Source: Methanolinea sp. (GTDB lineage: Archaea; Halobacteriota; Methanomicrobia; Methanomicrobiales; Methanospirillaceae). From it: a stretch of 64,000 nucleotides of DNA. The notes under the pieces were generated by a model. The model was not told the DNA's origin, searched no databases, and worked only from the letters and a program-made list of their open reading frames with translations. Below are positions 44,330-53,803 of the stretch, in pieces. The position numbers were made by a program, and so were the translations under genes. Numbering within the stretch: position 1 is the first letter of the stretch; each line of letters begins with the position of its first letter. The stretch covers positions 1 to 64,000 of the forward strand of contig JADFDO010000009.1 of NCBI GenBank assembly GCA_018262855.1, written 5' to 3'.

Positions 44330-45636
44330 TCCCACCCCTTTGCGCATTCCATTGCATTGCGTATGCATCCGTCCATATTCAGGTACTCAAACCTTGAGAA
44401 CCGGCCCTCAAGGGTGATCCCCCGGGATTTGAAATATTCCCTTATAATCCGGATATTCTCGAGATACCCAAGGTCATAAACAACATAGGCAAATTTTTGC
44501 CGATCGACTGCAGTGTGAACTACCTGATCCGGCGTGATGAATCCCATCTCCCCGAGCGATCGCACAGTATGGTTGATCAGTTCCTCGTCGGTCATGCGGG
44601 AGACGGCATCCCCTTCGTTATAGGTGATCTCGGCAAGGATACCGGCATGATTTCCCGGTGCCACGTGGCTGCTGAAATTTGATGGGAATGAGATGCGGTT
44701 CGCAAGGCCCTGGTTGGGGTCAGGGATGTAGAGCCAGGAGATATCGGGGACTATCCCACGGATTCCCATTTGGATGCATGCAACAGAATTATAACGGAGC
44801 GCCTGTACCGCATTTTTCACCTCATCGGGGATATCATGGAGGCACGTGACGAGGTGCTGGAGCGGGATGGTGCTTATGACCCGGTCGCCAGAAATGGTCC
44901 TCGTACCATCGCTTACCTCCCAGTGACCATCCCTGAACACGATGGAACGGACAGGAAACCCGGTGAAAATCGCGTCCTCGAGGCCATCTGCGATCGATGT
45001 CACAAGAGCTTCTATGCCCCCCTCAACAGGGTACGAGAAGATAGACTGGTGGGTATACCCCTCCGTCTCGATGCCTATTGCAGACTTGATCACGTCCTCG
45101 ACAGGCGGCCTTGGCACCCGTCCTTCCATCCAGTGTGCCGACATCAGGTGGGCGGGATAATTCCAGATCTTCTCGTTGTAAGGTATCATGTAGAGTTCGG
45201 CGATCCCTCTCCCGAACGTGGCAAAGATCCATTCACGGAAATTTTTCGGGGGTGGTATCTCCCCTTTCTCGGCCTTCACATAGGTCCTGATGAATTCATT
45301 GATACAGAAATAGAGATCCTCTTTCGGAAGTGCGGCAAGGCCGTTCTCAAACGGGTATTTCACAAGGATATTCCGGTAGAGTATCTTCGTGTTCCTCGAT
45401 CGTGTATCCCGGTTGGAACCGAGCACTCCATGCATGAATTCAAGCACTTCCTTGTCCCGGGAGAATATGATATGTGAACCGCCTGTATCGAAGGTGAAAC
45501 CATGATCGGTCCGGGACCGGCAGAGTCCGCCTATTCTTGACTCTGCCTCGAGCACGAGAACCTCATGTCCCTTCTCACGCAGCAGGCGGGCAAGCGTGAT
45601 TCCGGTCAATCCCCCTCCCAGGATGAGTGTTCGCAC
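44326..45636 (-). CDS. FAD-dependent amine oxidase/UDP-galactopyranose-mutase-like protein
   Basis: A 436-residue flavoprotein with the dinucleotide motif RTLILGGGLTGITLARLLRE, EAESRIGGLCRS, and DTGGSHIIFSRD. A mutase-like central segment PYNEKIWNYPAHLMSAHW follows. The two glycosyltransferase genes follow with ATGA overlaps, so it probably modifies a nucleotide sugar or glycan in that pathway. The exact reaction is not determinable; protoporphyrinogen-oxidase-like annotation is a common alternative. Confidence 0.84.
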   Translation of the reverse strand: MRTLILGGGLTGITLARLLREKGHEVLVLEAESRIGGLCRSRTDHGFTFDTGGSHIIFSRDKEVLEFMHGVLGSNRDTRSRNTKILYRNILVKYPFENGLAALPKEDLYFCINEFIRTYVKAEKGEIPPPKNFREWIFATFGRGIAELYMIPYNEKIWNYPAHLMSAHWMEGRVPRPPVEDVIKSAIGIETEGYTHQSIFSYPVEGGIEALVTSIADGLEDAIFTGFPVRSIVFRDGHWEVSDGTRTISGDRVISTIPLQHLVTCLHDIPDEVKNAVQALRYNSVACIQMGIRGIVPDISWLYIPDPNQGLANRISFPSNFSSHVAPGNHAGILAEITYNEGDAVSRMTDEELINHTVRSLGEMGFITPDQVVHTAVDRQKFAYVVYDLGYLENIRIIREYFKSRGITLEGRFSRFEYLNMDGCIRNAMECAKGWE

Positions 45637-45747
45637 GATCCATATATTTCGCGGCAGGGGTAATATGGTTGACCATGCAGAGGTTTAGTCTTCCGCGCCT
45701 ATTTATGGCAGATCGGGGGTATATACGAAACGAGTGGAGATAGAGCA

Positions 45748-46200
45748 GTGTCCTTGAGCGAATATTCAAAAAAGAGGGATTTTACAAAGACTCCTGAACC
45801 CCACGGGGACGCTGTGCAGGGACAGGAGGTCCCGGTCTTTGTTGTCCAGGAGCATCATTCGAGCCACCACCATTTCGATCTCAGGCTGGAGCATGAGGGG
45901 GTGCTTGTGTCATGGGCCGTGCCAAAGGGAATCCCGGAATTGCCGGGGAAAAAGCACCTGGCAGTGAGAACCGAGGATCATCCGCTGGCGTATGCGGTGT
46001 TCGAAGGGGCTATCCCTGAAGGAGAGTACGGTGCAGGACAGGTGAAGATCTGGGACCGCGGAACCTTTTCCCCCATAGCATGGGGAGAGGACAGGATCGA
46101 GTTCACACTCCAGGGGGAACGCCTCCAGGGAAGATATCTCCTTGTCAGGTTTAAAAAAGCAGGAGAGCAGGAATGGCTGATCTTGAAAGCAAAGGACTGA
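45748..46200 (+). CDS. Stand-alone LigD-type 3'-phosphoesterase domain protein
   Basis: A 150-residue protein homologous to the PE domain of bacterial DNA ligase D: VFVVQEHHSSHHHFDLRLEH (metal-binding His cluster), VLVSWAVPKGIP, HLAVRTEDHPLAYAVFEG, and IPEGEYGAGQVKIWDRG. PE domains trim 3'-phosphate or ribonucleotide ends before ligation. No ligase, polymerase or Ku gene is adjacent. GTG is the start, with GGAGAT six bases upstream. The divergent neighbour is the FAD enzyme gene. Confidence 0.9.
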   Translation: MSLSEYSKKRDFTKTPEPHGDAVQGQEVPVFVVQEHHSSHHHFDLRLEHEGVLVSWAVPKGIPELPGKKHLAVRTEDHPLAYAVFEGAIPEGEYGAGQVKIWDRGTFSPIAWGEDRIEFTLQGERLQGRYLLVRFKKAGEQEWLILKAKD

Positions 46201-46400
46201 TAACCGGGATATACCTGATGGGTGGGGATAACCACTGCACATGTTCTCATTGGATTCTTGCGAAAAAAAGTGACGTCTATTGTGTCATTGTTACCACCAA
46301 TCTCACGGACAAGTCACGAAGAAAAAAAAGAAGAAAAACACAGTACTAAAATTATTGAAAAGAAGTGCAGGTTCTGGATTTCATTTCGGATCTGCGATTG

Positions 46401-46665
46401 ACCCCGCCGCCCCCGAAAATACCGCGGGGCTTCCGCCCTCGGCCCGGGGCGACCTGCGGTCGTCGCTAAATCTTCAGTAATTGTTGAAAAATTCTGGTAG
46501 GAGTGATGAGATGGAGCACGGCGGCGATTCAAATACTATTTTTTTCATTTCCCTATTAAAACCAAAAAAGATCTGAAATTCAAAAAAAACAGTTGAACAA
46601 ACCTCGATAACTGGTATTATCACACAATTCGCTTAAAATTTAGTTGGCTAGATTGTCACTGTACC
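46401..46665. repeat. Dispersed intergenic element, copy B
   Basis: The head at 46401-46461 matches copy A (29095-29155) in 58 of 61 bases. It is followed by CACGGCGGCGATTCAAATA, an A/T-rich body, and a tail TTGGCTAGATTGTCACTGTACC (46644-46665, interrupting the 20-base limit here as TTGGCTAGATTGTCACTG then TACC). It lies between convergent genes, ending 21 bases before the ilvN stop. Nothing else is recognised in 46201-46685. Confidence 0.75.
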
Positions 46666-46685
46666 CCGAAAAAAGTAAATTGCTC

Positions 46686-47189
46686 CTATTTGGAGCTCTT
46701 CACTGTTTTTGCCCCGCGTAGGATTGCAATCCTTCCCGTCCGGACAAGCTCCTTGACCCCGTATTGGCGGAGAAGTTTCTCAAGGGCATCGATCTTCTCG
46801 GTATCGCCTGCAACAGAGAGGACCACGGTTTTTGTACCGACATCGATGATATGGGCCCGGAAGATGCTTGCAATCTGCATGATCTCGGCCCTGCTGCTCC
46901 CGGGATCGGCATTGACCTTGATGAGTGCAAGTTCGCGCTCCACGCGGTCGTTCTCGGTGATATCCGAGACCTTGATCACATCGATAAGCTTGTTCAGCTG
47001 CTTGATCACCTGCTCGATCTGGGCATCGTCACCGATACAGACGATGGTGATGCGGCTTGTCCCAGATTCCTCGCAGGTTCCGACCGCAAGGCTCTCGATA
47101 TTGAAACCGCGTCTCGAGAAGAGGCCCGTCACCCGCGAGAGGACGCCGGGCTTGTTTTCGACGAGCACGCTCAAGGTGTGCGGCTTCAT
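46686..47189 (-). CDS. ilvN: Acetolactate synthase small (regulatory) subunit
   Basis: The 167-residue subunit has an N-terminal ACT domain, [20 protein letters not shown] with [12 protein letters not shown], and a C-terminal ALS_ss domain ([18 protein letters not shown]-like region). It activates the large subunit and gives feedback sensitivity to valine-type effectors. Its ATG overlaps the ilvB stop by four bases. Confidence 0.94.
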   Translation of the reverse strand: MKPHTLSVLVENKPGVLSRVTGLFSRRGFNIESLAVGTCEESGTSRITIVCIGDDAQIEQVIKQLNKLIDVIKVSDITENDRVERELALIKVNADPGSSRAEIMQIASIFRAHIIDVGTKTVVLSVAGDTEKIDALEKLLRQYGVKELVRTGRIAILRGAKTVKSSK

Positions 47190-48862
47190 TCGGTGTACCC
47201 CCCGATCATCTCGTTGATGGCAGCTCCCGCCGGGACCATCGGGAAGACGTTCTCTTCCCGCTCCACCCTGAAGTCCAGGACGAAGGGGCCGTCGGTCTCG
47301 ATTGCTGTCTTCAAGGCAGATCTGACATCACCGCAGTCCTCCACCCTGATTCCATCGATTCCATATGCATTGGCGATCTTCACGAAGTCGACCGGTGGGA
47401 GTTCGGTGTAGGAATACCTGCGGTCATAGAAGAGCTCCTGCCATTGCCGCACCATCCCAAGGAACCTGTTGTTCAGGATTGCCACCTTCACGGGGATCTG
47501 GTAATGGGACACCGTTCCCAGTTCCTGGATGTTCATCTGGAAACTCCCGTCCCCGGCAATGTCAAATACGACCTGGTCAGGACGGGCGAAATGGGCTCCC
47601 ATTGCAGCCGGGAATCCGTACCCCATGGTACCGAGCCCACCGGACGTGATCCAGCTCCTCGGATGGCGGAAACAGAAGTACTGGGCCGTCCACATCTGGT
47701 TCTGCCCGACTTCGCTCACAATAACACCCTCGCCGTCAAGCAGTTCGGAGAGCTGCTCGATGACGAACTGGGGACGCAACATCCCGTCCTGTGGATATTT
47801 CATGGGGTACTTCTCTTTCCAGGAATGTATGCGGGATTGCCATTGCTGGTAGGTCTTCTTCTTCTGGATCTTCGCAAGCATATCCTGGAGGACTGATTTC
47901 GAGTCTCCCACTATAGGGACATCCACCCTCTTGTTCTTCCCAATCTCTGCCGGATCGATATCGACATGGATGATCCGGGCCTGTGATGCGAACGTATCAA
48001 GCTTCCCAGTGACCCGGTCGTCGAACCTGACCCCTATTGAGATGAGGAGATCAGACTCGGTCACCGCATAGTTGGCAAACCGGGTCCCGTGCATCCCGAG
48101 CATCCCCAGGTTGAGGGGATGGTCGCACGGGATTGCCCCAAGCCCCATGAGGGTTGTTGTCACAGGGATTCCCAGCATCTCGGCGAGCCTGACCAGCTCT
48201 TCTGAAGCATTCGAGGCTATCACTCCTCCGCCTATGTAGAAGAGCGGCCTTTCTGCCTCCATGATCATCTCGATCGCCTTGTCGATCTGCCGCGAATGAC
48301 CCTTGTAGGTCGGCTGGTATCCGCGGAGGTTCACCTCGTCATTTTCGGGGAATTCGTAACTAATCTCCTTTGTGCTGACATCCTTGGGAAGGTCTATGAG
48401 GACAGGTCCCTGCCTTCCGGTGCGGGAGATGTAGAATGCCTCGCGTATAACGTGGCCAAGGTCCTCGGTCCTCTTCACGAGGTAGTTGTGCTTGGTGACG
48501 GGCAGCGTAATCCCGGTGATATCAGATTCCTGGAAAGCGTCGTTTCCGAGCAGGCTTGTGGGGACCTGCCCGGTGAGTGCGACAATCGGGACGGAATCCA
48601 TGTATGCTGTTGCGATTCCAGTCACGAGATTGCATGCACCCGGACCGGAGGTGGCAAGGCATACGCCGACCCTGCCGCTGGCACGGGCAAACCCGTCAGC
48701 GGCATGGGCAGCTGCCTGTTCATGCCGTACGAGGATGTGCCGCAATGACGAATTGTAGAGTTCATCATAGATCGGCAACACTACACCGCCGGGGTAGCCG
48801 AATATTGTCTCCACCCCTTCGCGTTGCAGCCCTTCAATGAGTATTTTTGCTCCGGTCTTCAT
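47186..48862 (-). CDS. ilvB: Acetolactate synthase large subunit
   Basis: A 558-residue thiamine-diphosphate enzyme joining two pyruvates (or pyruvate and 2-oxobutyrate). It has [18 protein letters not shown] with the nearby catalytic Glu region [16 protein letters not shown], a central FAD-type domain, and the ThDP motif [19 protein letters not shown] with [12 protein letters not shown]. It follows the citramalate/isopropylmalate synthase-like gene, overlapping by 29 bases, and precedes ilvN, forming an isoleucine/valine/leucine operon. Confidence 0.95.
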   Translation of the reverse strand: MKTGAKILIEGLQREGVETIFGYPGGVVLPIYDELYNSSLRHILVRHEQAAAHAADGFARASGRVGVCLATSGPGACNLVTGIATAYMDSVPIVALTGQVPTSLLGNDAFQESDITGITLPVTKHNYLVKRTEDLGHVIREAFYISRTGRQGPVLIDLPKDVSTKEISYEFPENDEVNLRGYQPTYKGHSRQIDKAIEMIMEAERPLFYIGGGVIASNASEELVRLAEMLGIPVTTTLMGLGAIPCDHPLNLGMLGMHGTRFANYAVTESDLLISIGVRFDDRVTGKLDTFASQARIIHVDIDPAEIGKNKRVDVPIVGDSKSVLQDMLAKIQKKKTYQQWQSRIHSWKEKYPMKYPQDGMLRPQFVIEQLSELLDGEGVIVSEVGQNQMWTAQYFCFRHPRSWITSGGLGTMGYGFPAAMGAHFARPDQVVFDIAGDGSFQMNIQELGTVSHYQIPVKVAILNNRFLGMVRQWQELFYDRRYSYTELPPVDFVKIANAYGIDGIRVEDCGDVRSALKTAIETDGPFVLDFRVEREENVFPMVPAGAAINEMIGGYTE

Positions 48863-50349
48863 TCTCTTCCCTCAATAGTCTGTTCATGCCGGCGATCACC
48901 GCTTCGACGCTTGCCATGATGATGTCCGTGCGGGCGCCGCGAGACGTAATTATCTTTCCGTCTTTACTTAATCTTACCGTCACGTCCACAAGGGCGTCCG
49001 TTCCGCCGTGGATAGCGTCGACATGGTATTCTTCAAGGTGGATATCTGCGACCGCTGCGACCGATCGCCTGAGGGCTTCCATGGCTGCATCGACAGGTCC
49101 AGTACCTGTCGATGCACCTGTCACCTCCTCGCCCTTCACCACAAGAGTAACTGATGCGGTGGGAATCACGTTGCTCCCGCTGACGACGGTAAACTGCTTC
49201 ATTTTCAGGACCGGGCGGCACTCGATGGCCATTACAGCCTCCGCGACCGCGATGAGATCGGTATCGGTGATGCGTGCGCCCTGGTCCCCAAGAGCCTTGA
49301 TCCTCTTCAGTATCTCCTTCAGCTGGTTCTCGTCTGGATGGTAATGCATCTCTGCGAGTGCAGCTTCCACAGAGGCTGATCCCGAATGCTTGCCCAGCAT
49401 GATTCGCCGCTTTCTCCCGACCCTCTCCGGTGGCACCGGCTCGTACGTGCTCGGTTCACGGAGAACCCCGTGGGCATGGATGCCGCTCTCGTGGGTGAAT
49501 GCCATCTCTCCTACGATGGCCTTGTTCGTGGGAAGGGGGATGTCGGTCATCCGTGATACCAGCGAAGCGAGGTGATACAACTCCTCGGTCTTTATACCGG
49601 TCCGGTACTGGTAGAGGAGCTCGAGGGCCATCACCAGTTCCTCAAGAGGGGTATTTCCCGCCCTCTCGCCGATCCCGTTGACCGTGACGTGCGCACACGA
49701 TGCGCCTGCCCGGAGCGCAGCAACAGTATTGGCCATTGCCATCCCGAGATCATCGTGGCAGTGGATGCTCAATGGTGCAATGCAGAGTCCGGGGATAACC
49801 TCCGCCACCCTGTCCGGTGTCAGCAGGCCGACCGTGTCACAGAAACACAGCCGGTCGGCTCCTCTCTCAAGGCCGCCGGTGTAGATCTCGCGGATAAAAT
49901 CCGGGTCCGCCCGGGAGGCATCCTCGCCGGAAAGTTCGACGATCAGCCCTCTCTCCTTTGCATAGGTCACCGCGGAAAACGCCATCTCGCAGATCTGCGG
50001 CCGGGTCTTTCGCATCTTTTTCTGGATGTGCAGGTCGCTTACAGGGATTACAAGGTGCACAGAATCTGCGCCATAGTCAGCGGCATAATCGATGTCCTGG
50101 GAGACAGCCCGCACATAGGTGCAGATCTCTGAACTGAGTCCTGCATTGGAGATAAGGCGTAGTGCTTCCCTTTCACCGTCGGATGCGGCAACCGAGCCCG
50201 CCTCGATGACATGGACACCAATGGCTGCAAGGTTCGACGCAATTTCAAGTTTCTGCGCAGGATTCAGCGAGACCCCAGGGGTCTGCTCCCCATCCCGCAG
50301 GGTGGTGTCAAAAAACCGGATCTTACCGGGGAATAAAACGATCTGTCAT
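48834..50349 (-). CDS. (R)-citramalate/2-isopropylmalate synthase family, apparent N-terminal frameshift
   Basis: About 504 residues if a frameshift is corrected. The enzyme condenses acetyl-CoA with pyruvate or 2-oxoisovalerate at the start of the Ile or Leu pathway. Motifs: [58 protein letters not shown] and [10 protein letters not shown], then a LeuA-type regulatory domain. The conserved N-terminal frame has no usable start. An in-frame stop lies upstream and the first GTG (50114) falls after the catalytic DTTLRDGEQ. An ATG at 50349 gives MTDRFIPR then TAA at 50323-50325. Removing one base of GGGG (50328-50331) would read [20 protein letters not shown]. Substrate is uncertain: CimA-like or LeuA-like. 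Confidence 0.85.
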
Positions 50350-50475
50350 GGAAATACCATCACTGCGTATAATGTTATGCCCGCAGCTATAAAAACCACA
50401 TGATTTTCCTGGCGGGACACATGCAGATACGATGAAGGTAGTGAAACCATTTTCATCTGTAGTAAAAAAAGGGGT

Positions 50476-51324
50476 TCAGGGTTGGGAGATTGAGTCCGGT
50501 TGCGGTGTATCCTGTGACGAATCATAGAGGATACAGATGTATCTGTGCATAAATACCATGATAAATGGTGAAATGAGGATCTGGATGATTGCGCCAATGT
50601 AGGGAATAATGCTTAAGATTACCTGAACAACTGCAACTATCACCACAACAATGATCAGTGCCAGGATGTAGGATCCCCATCCAATTTTTCTGATAGTAGC
50701 CAGAATCGCACTGAAATTGAAGGCTTCTCCGATCTTTCCAGTCCGGGCAAACCGGACAACCCCGACGACTGCAAGGAGCCAGAGGATTATTGCTACGATG
50801 ACTGCAATCAGGATGCCGGCAATCACACCTCCGAGGATGGGCATCAGGCTCGGCATGAGTGCTTCAAAGTCAGGTTCGCCCGGCATGGACATAAGGATCG
50901 GTAACGCGCTGAGGAGTGCGGCTCCTGCAGTGACTGCAAGGATGATCAGCACGGGGATGAGATAGATAACTTCTATGACGAGAAGCTTGATCCCATCAAC
51001 AAACATCCTGCCAAAACCGGTGACTTCGGGGAGTGGGACTTCGCCCCTGAGGATCCTGAGCAGGTACCCCATGGAAAAGGCACCAAGTATGATGGCTATC
51101 ACGAATGCAATGACAAACCCGATGATCAACGTCGCGATGAGCGATCCTGGCATGTCCGCTCCAGTATTCGCCATCAATGAGGGTAGCATGAGTAAAATTA
51201 ATAGAATGAATGGAATCACTGGAAGGAGGGTCAACACTATCAGCATGATCCAGGTCTTCAGATTTTTCGTAAGTCCATCCTTGGCGTATTCAAATGAATC
51301 ACTAATCATTGTTCCATAATCCAT
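50476..51324 (-). CDS. DUF4013-family membrane protein, copy 1
   Basis: A 282-residue protein with about six hydrophobic segments. The start MDYGTMISDSFEYAKDGL and the late VRFARTGKIGEAFNFSAIL and IGWGSYILALI blocks are shared with the neighbouring paralogue at 51409. These are features of DUF4013, an uncharacterised euryarchaeal membrane family. The ATG at 51324 has GTGAT upstream; a start at 51333 would add three residues. Copy 1 has an extra ~45-residue segment with a hydrophobic helix that is absent from copy 2. Confidence 0.8.
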   Translation of the reverse strand: MDYGTMISDSFEYAKDGLTKNLKTWIMLIVLTLLPVIPFILLILLMLPSLMANTGADMPGSLIATLIIGFVIAFVIAIILGAFSMGYLLRILRGEVPLPEVTGFGRMFVDGIKLLVIEVIYLIPVLIILAVTAGAALLSALPILMSMPGEPDFEALMPSLMPILGGVIAGILIAVIVAIILWLLAVVGVVRFARTGKIGEAFNFSAILATIRKIGWGSYILALIIVVVIVAVVQVILSIIPYIGAIIQILISPFIMVFMHRYICILYDSSQDTPQPDSISQP

Positions 51325-51408
51325 ACGAATCACTGATACTGATTCAATCTCGGAAAATAAAAAAGGGATCTGCCGTGTGTGAGAACGAACCTGGAAAAAA
51401 GGTAGAGA

Positions 51409-52122
51409 TCAGGCTGGTGGAACCTGGACAGAGGTTTCTCCTGAAGATTCGTACACCATGCAGATATACCTGGCTTCAAAGAGAATCAGGAATGGGAGAA
51501 GTATTATCCAGATGATCCAGCCGACATAAGGAATCCCTGCGATAAGGTTGAGGATGAACCAGATGATCCCAGCGATGATGAAAAGGATGATAAGGGCAAG
51601 GATGTAGCTCCCCCACCCAATTTTCCCGATCGTTTCAACGATTGCACCAAAATTGAATGCCTCACCAAACTTCCCAGTCCTTGCCATTCGGACAAACCCG
51701 ATAGTCGAGAAGAGTGAGATGATAATTGCGATGATGAATGCAATCAGCAGACCGACCATGAATGCCATCATGATGGGCATCAGCGCATCGATATTGGTCG
51801 TAAAATAGTCGGGATTCCCGCTGAGTGCTGCATCCCGGATTGCAGAGAAGAACGCGAATCCTCCGAATATCAGGATGATGAGGATAACCGGTATCGCGTA
51901 AATGATTGCCGCGACCAGGAGTTTAAGACCGTCGATGAACAGTGTTCCCCACTGTTCCGGTTCGGGGGCGGGCTTCTTACCCCGCCAGATCTCCATCGTG
52001 TACCCCATCATCAGCGGGAATATGATCGTGGCGATGATAAGCAGGATCCACCGTTTCCAGTGACCCACAAGGCCATCCTTTGCATATCCCAATGAATCTC
52101 CCAGCATGTTGCCATAATCCAT
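51409..52122 (-). CDS. DUF4013-family membrane protein, copy 2
   Basis: A 237-residue paralogue of the downstream gene, starting MDYGNMLGDSLGYAKDGL with the same VRMARTGKFGEAFNFGAIV and IGWGSYILALII blocks. The site GGTGAT lies six bases before the ATG at 52122. The pair probably arose by tandem duplication and then lost or gained a helical segment. Function is unknown for the family. Confidence 0.8.
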   Translation of the reverse strand: MDYGNMLGDSLGYAKDGLVGHWKRWILLIIATIIFPLMMGYTMEIWRGKKPAPEPEQWGTLFIDGLKLLVAAIIYAIPVILIILIFGGFAFFSAIRDAALSGNPDYFTTNIDALMPIMMAFMVGLLIAFIIAIIISLFSTIGFVRMARTGKFGEAFNFGAIVETIGKIGWGSYILALIILFIIAGIIWFILNLIAGIPYVGWIIWIILLPFLILFEARYICMVYESSGETSVQVPPA

Positions 52123-52202
52123 ACGAATCACCACTCTTTACAGATCAGGTGCCATCAGTTTCAATTTAAAGGTATCTTCGAAAAATGGGTGTATGATCCT
52201 TA

Positions 52203-53687
52203 TTAATGCCTGAAATGGCGGATTCCCGTGAAGACCATGGCCACATTCAGCCGGTTTGCGGCTTCGATGACCTCTTTGTCACGGATTGATCCGCCGGGTT
52301 GCACCAGTGCGGTCGCACCTGCAGCAGCTGCCACTTCGAGTGTATCAGGGAATGGAAGAAACGCATCGGAGGCCACCGCCGATCCCGCAAGCGGGAACCT
52401 TGACTTTTCAATGGCAATCTTGGCGGCATCCACACGGCTCATCTGCCCGGCGCCAATCCCGAGTGTGCGCGTGGAATCAGCAAACACGATGGCATTGCTT
52501 CTCGTGTGGGCACATACTTTGCAGGCGAATTTCATCGCCTTCATCTCAGCGGGTGTCGCATCCCGGTCGGTGACGACCTCCCAGTGCTCCTTGTATGAGG
52601 GAGTATGCTGGACAAGAACACCTCCATCGATTGTGCGGAGTTCCCAGCCTCCCGCGGGGGCTGGCAGGTTGAGTACACGCAGGTTCTCCTTTTTCTCAAA
52701 CATTTTCAGGGCGTTGGAAGAGAATGAAGGCGCGGCTATGACCTCGACGAATGTGCCTGCAATCTCCTCTGCGACGTGGCGATCCACCTCCCTGTTCAGT
52801 GCCACCACCGAACCATAGGCGGACACCGGATCAACGTCCCGGCCTTTGACGTATGCATCAAGAAGAGTGTCTCCGATGGCGACACCGCAGGGATTGTTAT
52901 GCTTGACGATGACTGCAGCAGGATCAGAGAATTCGCGGATGAGCCCTGCCGCTGCGGAGAGATCCAGGTAATTATTGTAGGACATCTGCTTTCCCTGCAG
53001 GGGTTCTTCACCTGCAATACCCGACATCCCGTACACCGCACCCCTCTGGTGGGGATTTTCACCGTACCTGAGGGTTCTCCCGTTCCGGAACTGGATGGTG
53101 AAGACAGGTGGGAAACCAGTATCGAGACTGTGGAGGTAATTGCTGATCGCCGCATCGTATGAGGCAGTCAGGGCAAATGCACGTCTTGCCAGCATCAGAC
53201 GTTCTTCAGGAGTGAATCCCCCGTTCTTCAGCGCTTCCCTGACAAGGGGGTAGTCACCTGGATCGGTGATCACCGCGACATCCCGGTAATTTTTTGCCGC
53301 GGCCCTGATCATTGCAGGGCCACCTATGTCGATGTATTCTACAAGTGTTGAGAGCGGAAGGTCTTTTCCTGCCATCTCTTCGAAGGGGTACAGGTTTACC
53401 ACCAGGAGATCGATAGGGTGGATCCCTTCTTCGTCCATCACCCTGTCGTCGATTCCCCTCCGCCCGAGGAGTCCGCCGTGGATGCGGGGGTGCAGGGTCT
53501 TCACGCGCCCATCCATCATCTCGGCCGAACCGGTATATTCAGACACTTCCGTAAACGGGATTGCTGCCTTCATGAGGGCAGCACCCGTTCCTCCCGAACT
53601 GAGCAGGCGCACCCCGTGACGGTGCAGTTCGCCTGCAAGATCCGCGATGCCCTCCTTGTTCCACACCGAGAGCAATGCCCACTTCAT
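52203..53687 (-). CDS. purH: Bifunctional AICAR formyltransferase/IMP cyclohydrolase
   Basis: A 494-residue enzyme catalysing the last two steps of IMP synthesis. The N-terminal IMP cyclohydrolase part has KWALLSVWNKEGIADLA, LLSSGGTGAALMKA, EMMDGRVKTLHPRIHGGLLG. The C-terminal formyltransferase part has RYGENPHQRGAVYG and AVIVKHNNPCGVAIG. This is the bacterial-type bifunctional enzyme, whereas many archaea use PurP and PurO instead. I use the ATG at 53687; a GTG at 53693 is possible. TTAAATC about 25 bases upstream suggests a leaderless transcript. Confidence 0.95.
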   Translation of the reverse strand: MKWALLSVWNKEGIADLAGELHRHGVRLLSSGGTGAALMKAAIPFTEVSEYTGSAEMMDGRVKTLHPRIHGGLLGRRGIDDRVMDEEGIHPIDLLVVNLYPFEEMAGKDLPLSTLVEYIDIGGPAMIRAAAKNYRDVAVITDPGDYPLVREALKNGGFTPEERLMLARRAFALTASYDAAISNYLHSLDTGFPPVFTIQFRNGRTLRYGENPHQRGAVYGMSGIAGEEPLQGKQMSYNNYLDLSAAAGLIREFSDPAAVIVKHNNPCGVAIGDTLLDAYVKGRDVDPVSAYGSVVALNREVDRHVAEEIAGTFVEVIAAPSFSSNALKMFEKKENLRVLNLPAPAGGWELRTIDGGVLVQHTPSYKEHWEVVTDRDATPAEMKAMKFACKVCAHTRSNAIVFADSTRTLGIGAGQMSRVDAAKIAIEKSRFPLAGSAVASDAFLPFPDTLEVAAAAGATALVQPGGSIRDKEVIEAANRLNVAMVFTGIRHFRH

Positions 53688-53803
53688 ACTCACCTATGGG
53701 AGATCAAGATTTAAGAGCGTGATGCCCGGACTCATGCAACGGGTTACCAGGGCAGGATTCCCGCGGAGGCAACTGGTCAATCATTATCACTTTGAGGCGG
53801 GAT

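Noticed and set aside
50114-50114. GTG at 50114 as the true start of the citramalate/isopropylmalate synthase-like gene
   Set aside because: The conserved catalytic N-terminal part lies upstream in the same frame, so this start would give an inactive enzyme.
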